Origin: Polynucleobacter sp. 31A-FELB
Lineage (GTDB): Bacteria; Pseudomonadota; Gammaproteobacteria; Burkholderiales; Burkholderiaceae
NCBI RefSeq assembly: GCF_018882405.1
Contig: NZ_JACVOO010000003.1
Span: 62,001-126,000, forward strand
DNA length: 64,000 bases
Direction of reading: 5' to 3'
Shown here: piece by piece, positions 23,635 to 35,803 of the stretch
Layout of the letters: each line of letters starts with the position of its first letter
Numbering within the stretch: position 1 is the stretch's first letter
The notes under the pieces: model-generated
Database searches by the model: none
The model's input: the letters and a program-made list of their open reading frames with translations, nothing else
What the model was told of the DNA's origin: nothing
Translations under genes and position numbers: made by a program

Positions 23635-23760
23635 TTCATCTCCGAATTCAGCGACTGTACAAAGATTTGGCGATTGGCCACTACCAATCACTGGCGGACA
23701 ACACTAAATCGAAAGATCCAGTGTCCGACCAAACTTGCATTCTGCAGTCGTATCAGAAGG

Positions 23761-23796
23761 CAAACCCGATTTCAATCAGAAATGAAATCGGGTTTG
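23761..23796 (-). promoter_or_regulatory. Large hairpin in the rplL-rpoB gap
   Basis: A 14-bp perfect stem (23761-23774 with 23783-23796) has an eight-base loop. No T run follows on the minus strand. Its upstream arm shares bases 23793-23796 with the next hairpin (23793-23812), so the two cannot both form fully. In E. coli the same gap holds a partial attenuator and an RNase III site. Confidence 0.6.
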
Positions 23797-23812
23797 ACCA
23801 CTAATGGTCAAA
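23793..23812 (-). promoter_or_regulatory. Second hairpin in the rplL-rpoB gap, competing with the first
   Basis: TTTGACCA (23793-23800) and TGGTCAAA (23805-23812) make an eight-bp perfect stem with a four-base loop. It overlaps the large hairpin by four bases. The arrangement resembles alternative RNA folds used in attenuation, but no regulator is known here. Confidence 0.5.
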
Positions 23813-23823
23813 CCCAACAGGGC

Positions 23824-23848
23824 TAGCACCCCTTTTTGAGGGGCACTA
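23824..23848 (-). terminator. Hairpin directly after rplL
   Basis: In RNA the arms 23839-23848 and 23824-23833 form ten pairs including two G-U pairs, with a five-base loop, 12 nt after the rplL stop. No T run follows. It is most likely a partial attenuator or 3'-end stabiliser that sets the ribosomal-protein to polymerase ratio. Confidence 0.5.
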
Positions 23849-23860
23849 ACTGAGTTTGTA

Positions 23861-24235
23861 TTACTTGAGTTCTGCTTTAGCGCCAGCTTCTTCAAGCTTC
23901 TTCTTAGCTTCTTCAGCTGTCTTCTTATCAACAGCTTCTTTGATTGGCTTTGGTGCGCCATCAACTAAGTCTTTAGCTTCTTTCAAGCCAAGGCCAGTGA
24001 TTTCGCGAACAGCCTTAATTACTGAAACTTTGTTTGCACCAGCCTCGAGCAAGTTAACAGTGAATTCTGTTTGCTCTTCACCAGCAGCAGCTGCGCCACC
24101 GCCAGCAGGACCAGCAACAGCCATCGCTGCAGCTGAAACGCCAAACTTCTCTTCGAACGCCTTAACCAAGTCGTTCAAATCCATTACGGACATGCTGCCT
24201 ACTGCATCAATGATTTCTTCTTTGGTAATCGCCAT
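23861..24235 (-). CDS. rplL: 50S ribosomal protein L7/L12
   Basis: L7/L12 forms the flexible stalk that recruits translation GTPases. The 124-residue product has the N-terminal dimerisation part ([20 protein letters not shown]), an Ala/Gly-rich hinge (about residues 38-52) and the C-terminal factor-binding domain with [20 protein letters not shown]. It follows rplJ by 34 nt. Confidence 0.98.
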   Translation of the reverse strand: MAITKEEIIDAVGSMSVMDLNDLVKAFEEKFGVSAAAMAVAGPAGGGAAAAGEEQTEFTVNLLEAGANKVSVIKAVREITGLGLKEAKDLVDGAPKPIKEAVDKKTAEEAKKKLEEAGAKAELK

Positions 24236-24269
24236 TTTTAGCTCCTAATACTTAATAGTTAATCTGCGC

Positions 24270-24917
24270 TTATTCAGCGGCAGGGGTTTGCGGTGCTTCT
24301 GTTCCAGCTTCTGGGGCTGCGGCTGCAGGCTCAGCACTTGCTTCTGGAGCGGCGGCTTCAGCAACTACTGCTGGTGCTGCTGCCACTTCAGTAACTTCTG
24401 CTACAGGTGCTGCAACTGGAGCAGGTGCTCCGGCTGATTTTTGCGCTGCTACTGCGCCCAATACGCGAGCCATCGCAGATACTGGTGCCAACATCACACC
24501 TAACAACTGAGATAACAACTCGTCGCGGCTTGGAATTGTTGCAAGAGCTTTAACGCCCGCAACATCTAACAACTTGCCGTTATATAAGCCAGCAGTAATG
24601 ACTAGCTTGTCTTGAGTCTTAGCAAAGTTCTGCAATACTTTTGCCGAAGCAATCGGATCAGCAGAGATGCCGTAGATCAAGGGGCCAACCATCGAATCAG
24701 CAAGAGGCTCAAACTGTGTGCCTTGTGCAGCACGGCGTGCCAATGTGTTCTTCAAAACGCGAAGATATACACCTTGGTCACGTGCGCTAGCACGTAGCTT
24801 TGTCAACTGCTCTACTGGAATACCGCGGTATTCAGCGAGCACGACTGTTTGAGCTCCAGCCAATTGAGCGCCGACATCAGCAACAATCGCTTTTTTGTCT
24901 TGTACATTCAAAGGCAC
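24270..24917 (-). CDS. rplJ: 50S ribosomal protein L10 with long Ala/Pro-rich tail
   Basis: L10 anchors the L7/L12 stalk and represses its own operon. The start is GTG at 24917, with AGGAG (24925-24929) seven bases upstream. Residues 1 to about 165 are standard L10 ([19 protein letters not shown] near residue 26, then the L12-binding helix). Beyond that lie about 50 residues almost wholly Ala, Pro, Glu, Val and Thr, so the product is 215 residues against 165 in E. coli. A structured leader precedes it. Confidence 0.96.
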   Translation of the reverse strand: MPLNVQDKKAIVADVGAQLAGAQTVVLAEYRGIPVEQLTKLRASARDQGVYLRVLKNTLARRAAQGTQFEPLADSMVGPLIYGISADPIASAKVLQNFAKTQDKLVITAGLYNGKLLDVAGVKALATIPSRDELLSQLLGVMLAPVSAMARVLGAVAAQKSAGAPAPVAAPVAEVTEVAAAPAVVAEAAAPEASAEPAAAAPEAGTEAPQTPAAE

Positions 24918-24929
24918 GGTTTAACTCCT

Positions 24930-24953
24930 AAAAAACCAACTGTTCCCAGTTGG
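24930..24953 (-). terminator. Terminator-like hairpin touching the rplJ ribosome-binding site
   Basis: CCAACTG and CAGTTGG (24936-24942 with 24947-24953) form a seven-bp stem with a four-base loop, followed on the minus strand by six T (24930-24935) and then at once by the AGGAG of rplJ. This has the form of an intrinsic terminator or a translation-blocking hairpin. It could attenuate rplJL expression in addition to L10 feedback. Confidence 0.6.
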
Positions 24954-24954
24954 G

Positions 24955-25035
24955 GTTACACACCAGCGTCTGATCATTTGTCACAAGAGAATCTTGTGAA
25001 ATCTTTTCAGGGTCGCCATCTGCGCTGGCTATTAC
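24955..25035 (-). ncRNA. Probable L10 leader (autoregulatory mRNA element)
   Basis: Long-range arms CCAGCG (24963-24968) and CGCTGG (25023-25028) enclose an internal hairpin TCACAAG/CTTGTGA (24981-24987 with 24993-24999) and a purine-rich internal side (GATGGCGACCCTGAAAAG region). This layout, upstream of rplJ, fits the conserved L10 leader bound by L10-(L12)4. A covariance search would confirm it. Confidence 0.65.
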
Positions 25036-25096
25036 TTTCGTAACGATTAAGAATTAGTTCTGAGTAAGCAAATAATTCACCAACGGTCTTTGATGT

Positions 25097-25125
25097 TCGA
25101 CTCTCACTCAAAGAGTAGGAGTCGA
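25097..25125 (-). promoter_or_regulatory. Hairpin after rplA
   Basis: Arms 25097-25109 and 25113-25125 pair over 13 positions with two mismatches and a three-base loop, 27 nt after the rplA stop. No T run follows. It may be a processing site separating the rplKA and rplJL parts of the transcript. Confidence 0.45.
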
Positions 25126-25152
25126 CCCAAAGTTCTTTTTGCTACAGGCTAA

Positions 25153-25854
25153 TTACTGAGCAGCCTGTATCGATGCTTGGTCTACACGTACGCCAGCACC
25201 CATGGTGCTGCTTACGGCAACCTTCTTTAAATAAACACCCTTAGATGCAGGTGGCTTAGCTTTATTCAAAGCCTCAAGCAATGCGAGCAAGTTTGATTTC
25301 AATGCAGCTGGCTCGAATGAACGACGGCCAATGCTTGCATGCACGATACCGGCTTTGTCCACACGGAATTGCACTTGACCTGCTTTTGCATTCTTAACTG
25401 CAGTAGCAACGTCAGGAGTAACAGTTCCAACTTTTGGATTCGGCATCAAACCACGTGGGCCCAATACTTGACCTAAAGTACCAACAATCTTCATTGTGTC
25501 TGGAGATGCGATCAAGATATCGAAATCGATTTTGCCACCTTTAATTTGGTCAGCAAGGTCTTCCATGCCAACGATCTCAGCACCAGCAGCTTTAGCTTGT
25601 TCAGCTTTTTCGCCTTGTGCAAATACCGCTACACGAACATGCTTACCTGTACCAGCTGGGAGCACAACTGCGCCACGCACAACTTGGTCAGATTTCTTAG
25701 CATCAATACCCAACTGAACTGCCACGTCGATAGACTCATCAAACTTTGCAGTTGCACACTCTTTAACGAGGTTCAATGCATCTTCTAATGCATAAAACTT
25801 ATTGCGATCTACTTTAGATTCGATTGCTTTTAAACGCTTAGATAACTTAGTCAT
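25153..25854 (-). CDS. rplA: 50S ribosomal protein L1
   Basis: L1 forms the mobile stalk at the E site and in E. coli represses rplKA translation. The 233-residue product has [16 protein letters not shown] at the start, [18 protein letters not shown] (about residues 130-147) and a standard C-terminus. Length matches E. coli (234). It starts 2 nt after the rplK stop. Confidence 0.98.
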   Translation of the reverse strand: MTKLSKRLKAIESKVDRNKFYALEDALNLVKECATAKFDESIDVAVQLGIDAKKSDQVVRGAVVLPAGTGKHVRVAVFAQGEKAEQAKAAGAEIVGMEDLADQIKGGKIDFDILIASPDTMKIVGTLGQVLGPRGLMPNPKVGTVTPDVATAVKNAKAGQVQFRVDKAGIVHASIGRRSFEPAALKSNLLALLEALNKAKPPASKGVYLKKVAVSSTMGAGVRVDQASIQAAQ

Positions 25855-25856
25855 GA

Positions 25857-26288
25857 TTAGAGACCTTCCACTGTGATGCCCATTGAGCGGGCGCTACCAG
25901 CGATTGTTCTTACAGCAGCATCCATATCAGCAGCTGTCAAATCTGGCATTTTTGCTTTAGCAATTTCTTCTGCTTGAGCACGTGTAATTTTTCCTACCTT
26001 ATCGGTATGCGGACGTGGTGATCCTTTTTCGATCTTTGCAGCCTTCTTAATCATGATGGTTGCTGGAGGAGTCTTCATGATGAAAGTGAAGCTCTTATCA
26101 GCAAACGCTGTAATCACGACTGGAATTGGAAGGCCAGGTTCCATGCTCTGAGTTTGAGCATTAAACGCCTTACAGAATTCCATAATATTGAGGCCGCGTT
26201 GACCCAATGCTGGACCTACGGGAGGTGATGGATTTGCTTTACCTGCAGGGATCTGCAGCTTGATAAAGCCAATGATCTTCTTTGCCAT
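25857..26288 (-). CDS. rplK: 50S ribosomal protein L11
   Basis: L11 binds the GTPase-associated centre of 23S rRNA and is needed for RelA-type stringent sensing. The 143-residue product has [20 protein letters not shown] (about residues 9-28), with the prolines that thiopeptides contact, and the C-terminal [12 protein letters not shown]. It lies 155 nt after nusG. Confidence 0.98.
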   Translation of the reverse strand: MAKKIIGFIKLQIPAGKANPSPPVGPALGQRGLNIMEFCKAFNAQTQSMEPGLPIPVVITAFADKSFTFIMKTPPATIMIKKAAKIEKGSPRPHTDKVGKITRAQAEEIAKAKMPDLTAADMDAAVRTIAGSARSMGITVEGL

Positions 26289-26419
26289 TGATTGCTCCTA
26301 AAAGCGCGCCTAACCTCATTAGGAAAGACCGCTGTTGAGTAAACGCTTCACTAGTTTTTGGCTTTCTAGATCCGCTCCTCGGTTATTGCTAACCACTTAA
26401 AACTACTACTTTTTGCTAC

Positions 26420-26444
26420 AAAACCCCCTTAAATTGGGTGTTTT
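26420..26444 (-). terminator. Terminator-like hairpin right after nusG
   Basis: Arms AAAACCCCC (26420-26428) and GGGTGTTTT (26436-26444) pair with one mismatch and a seven-base loop. In the minus-strand RNA the 3' arm ends in four U. The hairpin starts at the last base of the nusG stop codon. It probably gives partial termination before rplK. Confidence 0.5.
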
Positions 26445-27016
26445 TACATCTTTTCTACCTGGCCGAACTCCAGCTCAACTGGGGTACCGCGGCCAAAAAT
26501 TGTAACAGAAACGCGCAATCTTGACTTCTCATAATTGACTTCCTCAATATTTCCGTTGAAGTCAACAAATGGGCCTTCTTTAACGCGCACAATCTCACCA
26601 ACCTCAAATAAGGTCTTAGGCTTCGGCTTATCAACCCCAGCCTGCATTTGATCCATGATTTTGGATACTTCTGCTGTTGAAATCGGGCTTGGGCGGTTAC
26701 GAACGCCACCAACGAATCCAGTCACTTTTGGTGTGTTTTTCACCAAATGCCAGCTCTCATCGGTCATTTCCATCTCAATCAGGACATATCCTGGGAAGAA
26801 ACGACGCTCAGATACAGATTTGGCGCCAGACTTGATTTCTACAACCTCTTCGGAGGGAACCAAGATGCGGCCAAATTTTTCTGGCATTCCAGAGCGTGCA
26901 ATACGCTCTTCCAAGCCTCTTTTAACGCTTTTCTCCATGCCTGAATACGCATGAATAACGTACCAGCGCATATTGCCAGTAGCTTGTGGATTTGAGGCCA
27001 ATTCAGAATCAATCAT
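26444..27016 (-). CDS. nusG: Transcription termination/antitermination factor NusG
   Basis: NusG links RNA polymerase to Rho and to the ribosome. The 190-residue product has the NGN domain ([20 protein letters not shown], about residues 16-35; [12 protein letters not shown]) and a C-terminal KOW domain ([16 protein letters not shown]). Fifteen residues precede the conserved [10 protein letters not shown] second start there is possible but the longer form has its ATG seven nt after the secE gene. Confidence 0.97.
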   Translation of the reverse strand: MIDSELASNPQATGNMRWYVIHAYSGMEKSVKRGLEERIARSGMPEKFGRILVPSEEVVEIKSGAKSVSERRFFPGYVLIEMEMTDESWHLVKNTPKVTGFVGGVRNRPSPISTAEVSKIMDQMQAGVDKPKPKTLFEVGEIVRVKEGPFVDFNGNIEEVNYEKSRLRVSVTIFGRGTPVELEFGQVEKM

Positions 27017-27023
27017 TTTTTAC

Positions 27024-27401
27024 TCACTTCCAGCCTAGGAAGACTGAAAAAACTAGCCATTCAATTAATTTGTCTGCAATCCATAAAAAGAGGGACATGA
27101 TCAGAACAAAGCCAAATACGACTAGAGTCATTTGAGTCGTCTCTTTACGAGTCGGCCAAACAACCTTTTTTACTTCATACCAAGAATCTTTTGCGTAGGC
27201 GATAAAACGACGCCCATCAGGTGAAAGAGCCACAATCAAAACTGCAGCAGCAATGCCGCCAAACAAAACAGCTAAACGGATCAATAAAGATTGATCTGCC
27301 AGCGTGTAGTAAAGAACTAACGCTGCAACGACGATTAAAGCAGCGAGTCCGGAGACCCAGCTGCTCTTTTCTTCAGAGTGACCTGCTGTATGTTGAGACA
27401 T
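27024..27401 (-). CDS. secE: Preprotein translocase subunit SecE
   Basis: SecE clamps SecY in the inner membrane. The 125-residue product has three predicted membrane segments (about residues 17-35, 41-58, 93-115) like the three-span E. coli protein of 127 residues. The conserved cytoplasmic helix with DSWYEVKKVVWPTRKETTQ lies near residues 72-90. It is followed by nusG and preceded by tRNA-Trp. Confidence 0.97.
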   Translation of the reverse strand: MSQHTAGHSEEKSSWVSGLAALIVVAALVLYYTLADQSLLIRLAVLFGGIAAAVLIVALSPDGRRFIAYAKDSWYEVKKVVWPTRKETTQMTLVVFGFVLIMSLFLWIADKLIEWLVFSVFLGWK

Positions 27402-27421
27402 ATTACTTTCAGTTCAAATCG

Positions 27422-27497
27422 TGGCAGGGGCGGAGGGCATCGAACCCCCAACCTTTGGTTTTGGAGACCAACGCTCTGCCAATTGAGCTACACCCCT
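27422..27497 (-). tRNA. tRNA-Trp (CCA anticodon)
   Basis: A 76-nt cloverleaf with acceptor arms AGGGGTG/CGCCCCT, D-loop TAGCTCAATTGGCAGAGC, anticodon loop CTCCAAA and T-loop GTTCGATGC. The 3' CCA is encoded. It lies between tufB and secE, as in many proteobacteria. Confidence 0.97.
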
Positions 27498-27506
27498 TTA
27501 TTAAAA

Positions 27507-28715
27507 CTATTAAGCCAAAATCTTTGCAACCACGCCGGCGCCAACAGTACGGCCACCTTCACGGATCGCAAAACGTAAACCTTCTTCCATCGCGATAGGA
27601 GCGATGAGTTTTACGGTAATCGTGACGTTATCACCAGGCATAACCATTTCTTTGTCTTTTGGCAACTCGATTGAACCAGTTACGTCCGTTGTACGGAAGT
27701 AAAACTGTGGACGATAGTTGTTAAAGAATGGAGTATGACGACCACCTTCATCTTTACCCAAGATGTAAACCTCGGCTGTAAAGTGAGTATGTGGGGTGAT
27801 TGAACCTGGCTTAGCCAATACTTGGCCGCGCTCAACTTCTTCACGTTTTGTACCGCGTAACAAGATACCAACGTTATCGCCTGCTTGACCTTGGTCGAGC
27901 AATTTGCGGAACATTTCAACACCAGTACAAGTTGTCTTGAGTGTTGGCTTGATACCAATGATTTCAATCTCTTCACCAACTTTAACGATACCGCGCTCGA
28001 TACGGCCTGTAACAACAGTACCGCGACCGGAGATAGAGAACACGTCCTCTACTGGCATCAAGAACGCACCGTCAACAGCACGCTCTGGAGTTGGGATGTA
28101 GGAGTCAAGTGCTTCGGCCAACTTCATGATGGCTTCTTTACCCAATGGGCCTTCGTCGCCTTCAAGAGCTAACTTAGCAGAACCTTGAACGATTGGTGTG
28201 TCATCGCCTGGGAAGTCGTACTTAGATAGAAGCTCACGAACTTCCATTTCTACGAGTTCTAACAACTCAGCGTCATCAACCATGTCGCACTTGTTCAAAA
28301 ATACGATGATGTATGGAACACCAACTTGGCGTGCCAAGAGGATGTGCTCACGAGTTTGTGGCATTGGGCCGTCAGCTGCTGAGCAAACCAAAATAGCGCC
28401 GTCCATCTGAGCAGCACCAGTAATCATGTTCTTAACGTAGTCAGCATGTCCTGGGCAATCAACGTGAGCGTAGTGACGATTAGCAGTCTCGTACTCAACG
28501 TGTGCTGTATTAATAGTAATACCGCGTGCTTTTTCTTCTGGAGCAGCATCGATCTGATCGTATGCTTTAGCTTCGCCACCGAATGCTTTTGAAAGCACAG
28601 TTGCAATAGCTGCTGTCAATGTGGTTTTACCATGGTCAACGTGACCGATTGTGCCAACGTTTACGTGCGGTTTTGTCCGCTCAAACTTTTCTTTTGCCAT
28701 TTTTTTGTCTGCCTT
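27507..28715 (-). repeat. tuf repeat, copy B
   Basis: This is the second copy of the 1,209-bp direct repeat, matching 10718-11926 base for base by visual comparison. It includes tufB, three bases after its stop and 15 bases before its start. Confidence 0.9.
27510..28700 (-). CDS. tufB: Elongation factor Tu, copy B
   Basis: The product is identical to the EF-Tu at 10721-11911 (396 residues; GTPase motifs [27 protein letters not shown]). Here it lies in the tRNA-Tyr/Gly/Thr-tufB unit and is followed by tRNA-Trp and secE, the same order as in E. coli. Two promoters for two identical copies allow high EF-Tu output. Identity of the DNA shows recent gene conversion. Confidence 0.98.
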   Translation of the reverse strand: MAKEKFERTKPHVNVGTIGHVDHGKTTLTAAIATVLSKAFGGEAKAYDQIDAAPEEKARGITINTAHVEYETANRHYAHVDCPGHADYVKNMITGAAQMDGAILVCSAADGPMPQTREHILLARQVGVPYIIVFLNKCDMVDDAELLELVEMEVRELLSKYDFPGDDTPIVQGSAKLALEGDEGPLGKEAIMKLAEALDSYIPTPERAVDGAFLMPVEDVFSISGRGTVVTGRIERGIVKVGEEIEIIGIKPTLKTTCTGVEMFRKLLDQGQAGDNVGILLRGTKREEVERGQVLAKPGSITPHTHFTAEVYILGKDEGGRHTPFFNNYRPQFYFRTTDVTGSIELPKDKEMVMPGDNVTITVKLIAPIAMEEGLRFAIREGGRTVGAGVVAKILA

Positions 28716-28766
28716 TAGTTAACTCTTAAACCAACACACGAAATTAAAATTCTTACTACTAAGCCA

Positions 28767-28841
<75 letters not shown>

Positions 28842-28862
28842 AAATACAAATACTGTTAATAC

Positions 28863-28936
28863 TGGAGCGGGATAAGAGAATCGAACTCTTGACCGAAGAT
28901 TGGAAATCTGCTGTTTTACCATTAAACTAATCCCGC
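28863..28936 (-). tRNA. tRNA-Gly (TCC anticodon)
   Basis: A 74-nt cloverleaf with acceptor arms GCGGGAT/ATCCCGC, anticodon loop TTTCCAA and T-loop GTTCGATTC; CCA is encoded. It lies between tRNA-Tyr and tRNA-Thr. Confidence 0.97.
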
Positions 28937-28941
28937 ACATC

Positions 28942-29026
28942 TGGTGGAGGGGGTAGGATTCGAACCTACGTAGGCATAGCCAACAGATTTACAGTCTGCC
29001 TCCTTTAGCCGCTCGGACACCCCTCC
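28942..29026 (-). tRNA. tRNA-Tyr (GTA anticodon)
   Basis: An 85-nt class II tRNA with a long variable arm, acceptor GGAGGGG, anticodon loop CTGTAAA and T-loop GTTCGAATC; CCA is encoded. It is the first gene of the tRNA-tufB transcript; only 5 nt separate it from tRNA-Gly. Confidence 0.97.
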
Positions 29027-29037
29027 GCGAACCCAAT

Positions 29038-29066
29038 ATTCTGACTCCAAATGGAGTTTCTGTCAA
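29038..29066 (-). promoter_or_regulatory. Promoter of the tRNA-Tyr/Gly/Thr-tufB unit
   Basis: On the minus strand a perfect TTGACA (29061-29066) is 17 bp from CAGAAT (29038-29043), and tRNA-Tyr begins 12 nt further. A perfect dyad ACTCCA-AA-TGGAGT (29044-29057) fills the spacer. Whether the dyad binds a protein is unknown. Confidence 0.7.
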
Positions 29067-29097
29067 TCTCTAAAACCTCAAAACGCTTTGCACAAGT

Positions 29098-29129
29098 AAA
29101 AACGCCCAGACCTAAGAGGGTCTGGGCGT
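29098..29129 (-). terminator. rRNA operon terminator
   Basis: ACGCCCAGACC (29102-29112) and its exact complement (29119-29129) form an 11-bp GC-rich stem with a six-base loop, followed on the minus strand by five T (29098-29102). It lies 10 nt after the 5S 3' end. Confidence 0.88.
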
Positions 29130-29138
29130 CGCATTGGT

Positions 29139-29253
29139 GCCCGGCAGTTACCTACTTTCACACGGGTAATCCGCACTATCATCGGCGTAAAGTCGTTTCA
29201 CTGTCCTGTTCGGGATGGGAAGGAGTGGTTCCAACTTGCTATGGTCACCGGGC
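29139..29253 (-). rRNA. rrf: 5S ribosomal RNA
   Basis: The minus strand starts GCCCGGTGACCATAGC and ends GTAACTGCCGGGC, so the ends pair as helix I. The conserved CCCATCCCGAACAGG loop is present. Length is about 115 nt; exact ends were set by the terminal helix. Confidence 0.95.
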
Positions 29254-29362
29254 GTAGAGGGTCGAGTTGCTGATAATTCATCAACAACTCTATTTGAGTA
29301 AGCATGTAATTAAGGATGCAGATTAAATCTGGCAAACATCCAACACAATAGTGCTGGTTATA

Positions 29363-32236
<2,874 letters not shown>

Positions 32237-32430
32237 TATAACGAGCACCATTGCTAGCACCTGTTACAGGTTTACTTCTACTTCTGACATGTTTGCCGTA
32301 ATCCAAACTGTAAGTACTTTGTTAAGAACTTGGTAAAACTCGTTTGTATTACTGATTGATGATTCAATCTTTACCCTTATTACATTGTCAAATGTCCTCT
32401 CAAAGAAACATTTGACACTTTGCTTACTCA

Positions 32431-32445
32431 AATTTTTAAAGAACA
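32431..32445 (-). promoter_or_regulatory. boxA antitermination site in the 16S-23S spacer
   Basis: The minus strand reads TGTTCTTTAAAAATT, close to the rRNA boxA consensus (TGCTCTTTAACA). It lies after tRNA-Ala and before 23S, the usual spacer location for binding of NusB and S10. Confidence 0.65.
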
Positions 32446-32502
32446 GCCATAAATGGCAAAACTAAACGATTAAATATTCGCTTAGTTTTGACATTTAGAT
32501 GA

Positions 32503-32578
32503 TGGTGGAGGATGACGGGATCGAACCGACGACCCCCTGCTTGCAAAGCAGGTGCTCTCCCAGCTGAGCTAATCCCCC
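32503..32578 (-). tRNA. tRNA-Ala (TGC anticodon)
   Basis: A 76-nt cloverleaf in the 16S-23S spacer with acceptor GGGGGAT, anticodon loop TTTGCAA and T-loop GTTCGATCC; CCA is encoded. It follows tRNA-Ile by 30 nt. Confidence 0.97.
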
Positions 32579-32608
32579 AACGTCCCACTAAGTCTTGTTT
32601 CTGGCTGG

Positions 32609-32685
32609 TGGTGGGTCTGGTAGGACTTGAACCTACGACCCCTGCGTTATCAACACAGTGCTCTAACCAGCTGAGCTACAGACCC
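32609..32685 (-). tRNA. tRNA-Ile (GAT anticodon)
   Basis: A 77-nt cloverleaf in the 16S-23S spacer with acceptor GGGTCTG, anticodon loop TTGATAA and T-loop GTTCAAGTC; CCA is encoded. The Ile-Ala pair is the standard spacer content. Confidence 0.97.
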
Positions 32686-32697
32686 GTGGCTTTTATT

Positions 32698-32719
32698 GTC
32701 AACCGATAAGTGTGGGCAC
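32698..32719 (-). other. 3' arm of the 16S RNase III processing stem
   Basis: This 22-base segment is complementary at 20 of 22 positions to 34406-34427 in the 16S leader. The two would form the long stem that brings the ends of pre-16S together for RNase III. Confidence 0.75.
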
Positions 32720-32740
32720 TATAGCTCCAGCATCTTTCTC

Positions 32741-34279
<1,539 letters not shown>

Positions 34280-34488
34280 TCCTGTGATCCTTGCGGATCG
34301 TCGCACTCATTCAAGAAATTGACTTGGTAATAAAACCAAATCTTTTTACTGTCTATGAGTACTATTTATTTACATCTGTCCCGAAGGACTTGATGCTTTC
34401 ACTTAGTACCCACAATTATCGGTTGACTAATTTTTAAAGAGGGCTGACTTGTTTCGTATTTCTTAAAAACATTCAGCAGAGAGATGAG
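34280..34488 (-). other. 16S leader (gene-free, 5' part of the rRNA precursor)
   Basis: The leader holds the 5' arm of the 16S processing stem (34406-34427) and a boxA-like CTCTTTAAAAATTA (34429-34442). No protein gene is seen. Together with the promoter and upstream A/T-rich DNA it accounts for the long gap between 16S and the divergent acetyltransferase gene. Confidence 0.7.
34406..34427 (-). other. 5' arm of the 16S RNase III processing stem
   Basis: This leader segment pairs with 32698-32719 downstream of 16S at 20 of 22 positions, enclosing the mature 16S sequence. Confidence 0.75.
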
Positions 34489-34517
34489 ACTTTATCCTAC
34501 TCATTTGGGTCTGTCAA
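34489..34517 (-). promoter_or_regulatory. rRNA operon promoter
   Basis: On the minus strand TTGACA (34512-34517) and TAAAGT (34489-34494) are 17 bp apart. Upstream (34518-34560) are A/T-rich tracts of the UP-element type. Transcription would start about 200 nt before mature 16S. Confidence 0.8.
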
Positions 34518-34758
34518 CACCTTTCGTAGTCTTTTTCTCTTAAAAAGCTAATTTTTTTCTTACGTTTCAAATAAACCCTTTAAAAACAATAGGATGTAGT
34601 TTGAAAATATTTTTAACTTTTTTTCAAATTTTAGGGGTTTTTATGGATAAGTCAGAAATTTAGGCGCTACATTCTGCTTTTTAAGCCCCCATGTGTTGCT
34701 TTTCTTCCGCCCTAGTTATAAACCTAGGGAAAACCCTGTAAATTCTTCTAATTTCTGC
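34518..34758. other. Gene-free A/T-rich region between divergent rRNA and acetyltransferase promoters
   Basis: No gene is seen. The half next to the rRNA promoter is rich in A and T runs, as expected for UP elements and nucleoid-protein sites. A small inverted repeat CCCTAG/CTAGGG (34710-34715 with 34724-34729) lies near the acetyltransferase side. Confidence 0.6.
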
Positions 34759-34764
34759 TAATAT
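34759..34764 (+). promoter_or_regulatory. Extended -10 element for a possibly leaderless acetyltransferase mRNA
   Basis: TAATAT (34759-34764) is preceded directly by TGC, giving an extended -10. A start site six to seven bases downstream would fall on the ATG at 34771. No good -35 was seen. Confidence 0.5.
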
Positions 34765-34770
34765 ATTGCT

Positions 34771-35430
34771 ATGCACAATAAATTAGCGAATAGTCACTTA
34801 CCTAGCAAGCCATATATGGCCAGCCTGGCTGTCCCTGTACGTGAATTGCATGCCGGGCATAGGGACGAGATCCTGAGCCACCTTTTACTCTTAAATGATG
34901 AAGATCGTCGTCTGCGTTTTGGCACACAAACACCAGATGAGGTCATTCATCACTATGTAGAAGGCCTAGATTTCAATAGGGATAAGGTTTTTGGCAGCTT
35001 TGACTCCCAACTAAAGCTTATTGGTATGGCGCACTTGGCATATTTGCCAAAAACTAAGGGTCAGCCACTGGCTGCCGAATTTGGGGTTTCCGTACTTCCT
35101 GATGGCCGTGGGCAGGGCATTGGTACGGCTCTATTAGCGCGCGCTTCAGTGCACTCACGCAATACTCGCATTGAAACCCTATTTGTTCATTGCTTGGCAA
35201 ACAATAGAGCCATGATGCATCTAGCCCAAAGGGCTGGCATGCGTGTTGAATACGCTTATGGTGATGCGGATGCGTACTTAAAATTGCCGCCCGCAAATCC
35301 TGCCACGATTGTGGAGGAAGCAGCCAATGAACAATGGGCTGACTTTGACTATGCGCTTAAAGAAAACTTCAAGCGCTCAAGCGATGCGTGGTCTTGGTTG
35401 CTTGGCAAACCAGTCGTTCGTCCAACTTAA
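34771..35430 (+). CDS. GNAT-family N-acetyltransferase
   Basis: GNAT enzymes move an acetyl group from acetyl-CoA to an amine; the substrate here is unknown. The 219-residue product has motif A, the acetyl-CoA pyrophosphate loop, as GRGQGIGTALLARA (about residues 113-126), followed by the motif B region NNRAMMHLAQRAGM. The first ATG lacks a Shine-Dalgarno sequence; an internal ATG at 34816 (MASLAVPVREL) is an alternative start. The gene diverges from the rRNA operon and its 3' end overlaps the cytochrome c gene by 4 bp. Confidence 0.85.
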   Translation: MHNKLANSHLPSKPYMASLAVPVRELHAGHRDEILSHLLLLNDEDRRLRFGTQTPDEVIHHYVEGLDFNRDKVFGSFDSQLKLIGMAHLAYLPKTKGQPLAAEFGVSVLPDGRGQGIGTALLARASVHSRNTRIETLFVHCLANNRAMMHLAQRAGMRVEYAYGDADAYLKLPPANPATIVEEAANEQWADFDYALKENFKRSSDAWSWLLGKPVVRPT

Positions 35431-35780
35431 TTTGTACTAGGCGCTCCGCGCAAAATCCAGCCTGTAAGTAAAGACACGTCTTCGTCGCTTAACTTTGCGT
35501 TTGCTGGCATTGGTACAACCCCCCAAGACCCAGCACCACCTTTTAAAATTTTATTTTTTAGAAATACGCTTGCGGCAGGATCCGTTGCATATTTTTTTGC
35601 AACAGCTTGAAAGCTAGGCCCCACAACTTTCTTATCAACAGCATGGCACCCCAGGCAAGCATTTTGTTTTGCAAGAGCGGCAGCCTTTGCATCATCAATA
35701 GCAGCCCGCGCGCTTAAGGAGCAAAGTGAGAAGAGGGCGACAAGCAAAAAATATTTCAGTTGTTGTGCAAAAAAATTCAT
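35427..35780 (-). CDS. Periplasmic class I cytochrome c
   Basis: A small electron carrier of the cytochrome c551/c552 type. The 117-residue precursor has a signal peptide (about residues 1-26, ending SARA), the haem-binding CLGCH at residues 42-46 and the likely axial Met at residue 91 (VVPMPAN). Covalent haem and periplasmic location follow from the motif and the signal. It is downstream of the BON lipoprotein gene (23 nt) and convergent with the acetyltransferase. Its redox partner cannot be told from sequence. Confidence 0.9.
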   Translation of the reverse strand: MNFFAQQLKYFLLVALFSLCSLSARAAIDDAKAAALAKQNACLGCHAVDKKVVGPSFQAVAKKYATDPAASVFLKNKILKGGAGSWGVVPMPANAKLSDEDVSLLTGWILRGAPSTN

Positions 35781-35803
35781 TGCTCGCTTCCCATCAAATA
35801 AAT

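Noticed and set aside
26289..26419. A separate promoter for rplK in the nusG-rplK gap
   Set aside because: Only a TAGAAA with a poor -35 (TTAGCA) was seen; not enough to call.
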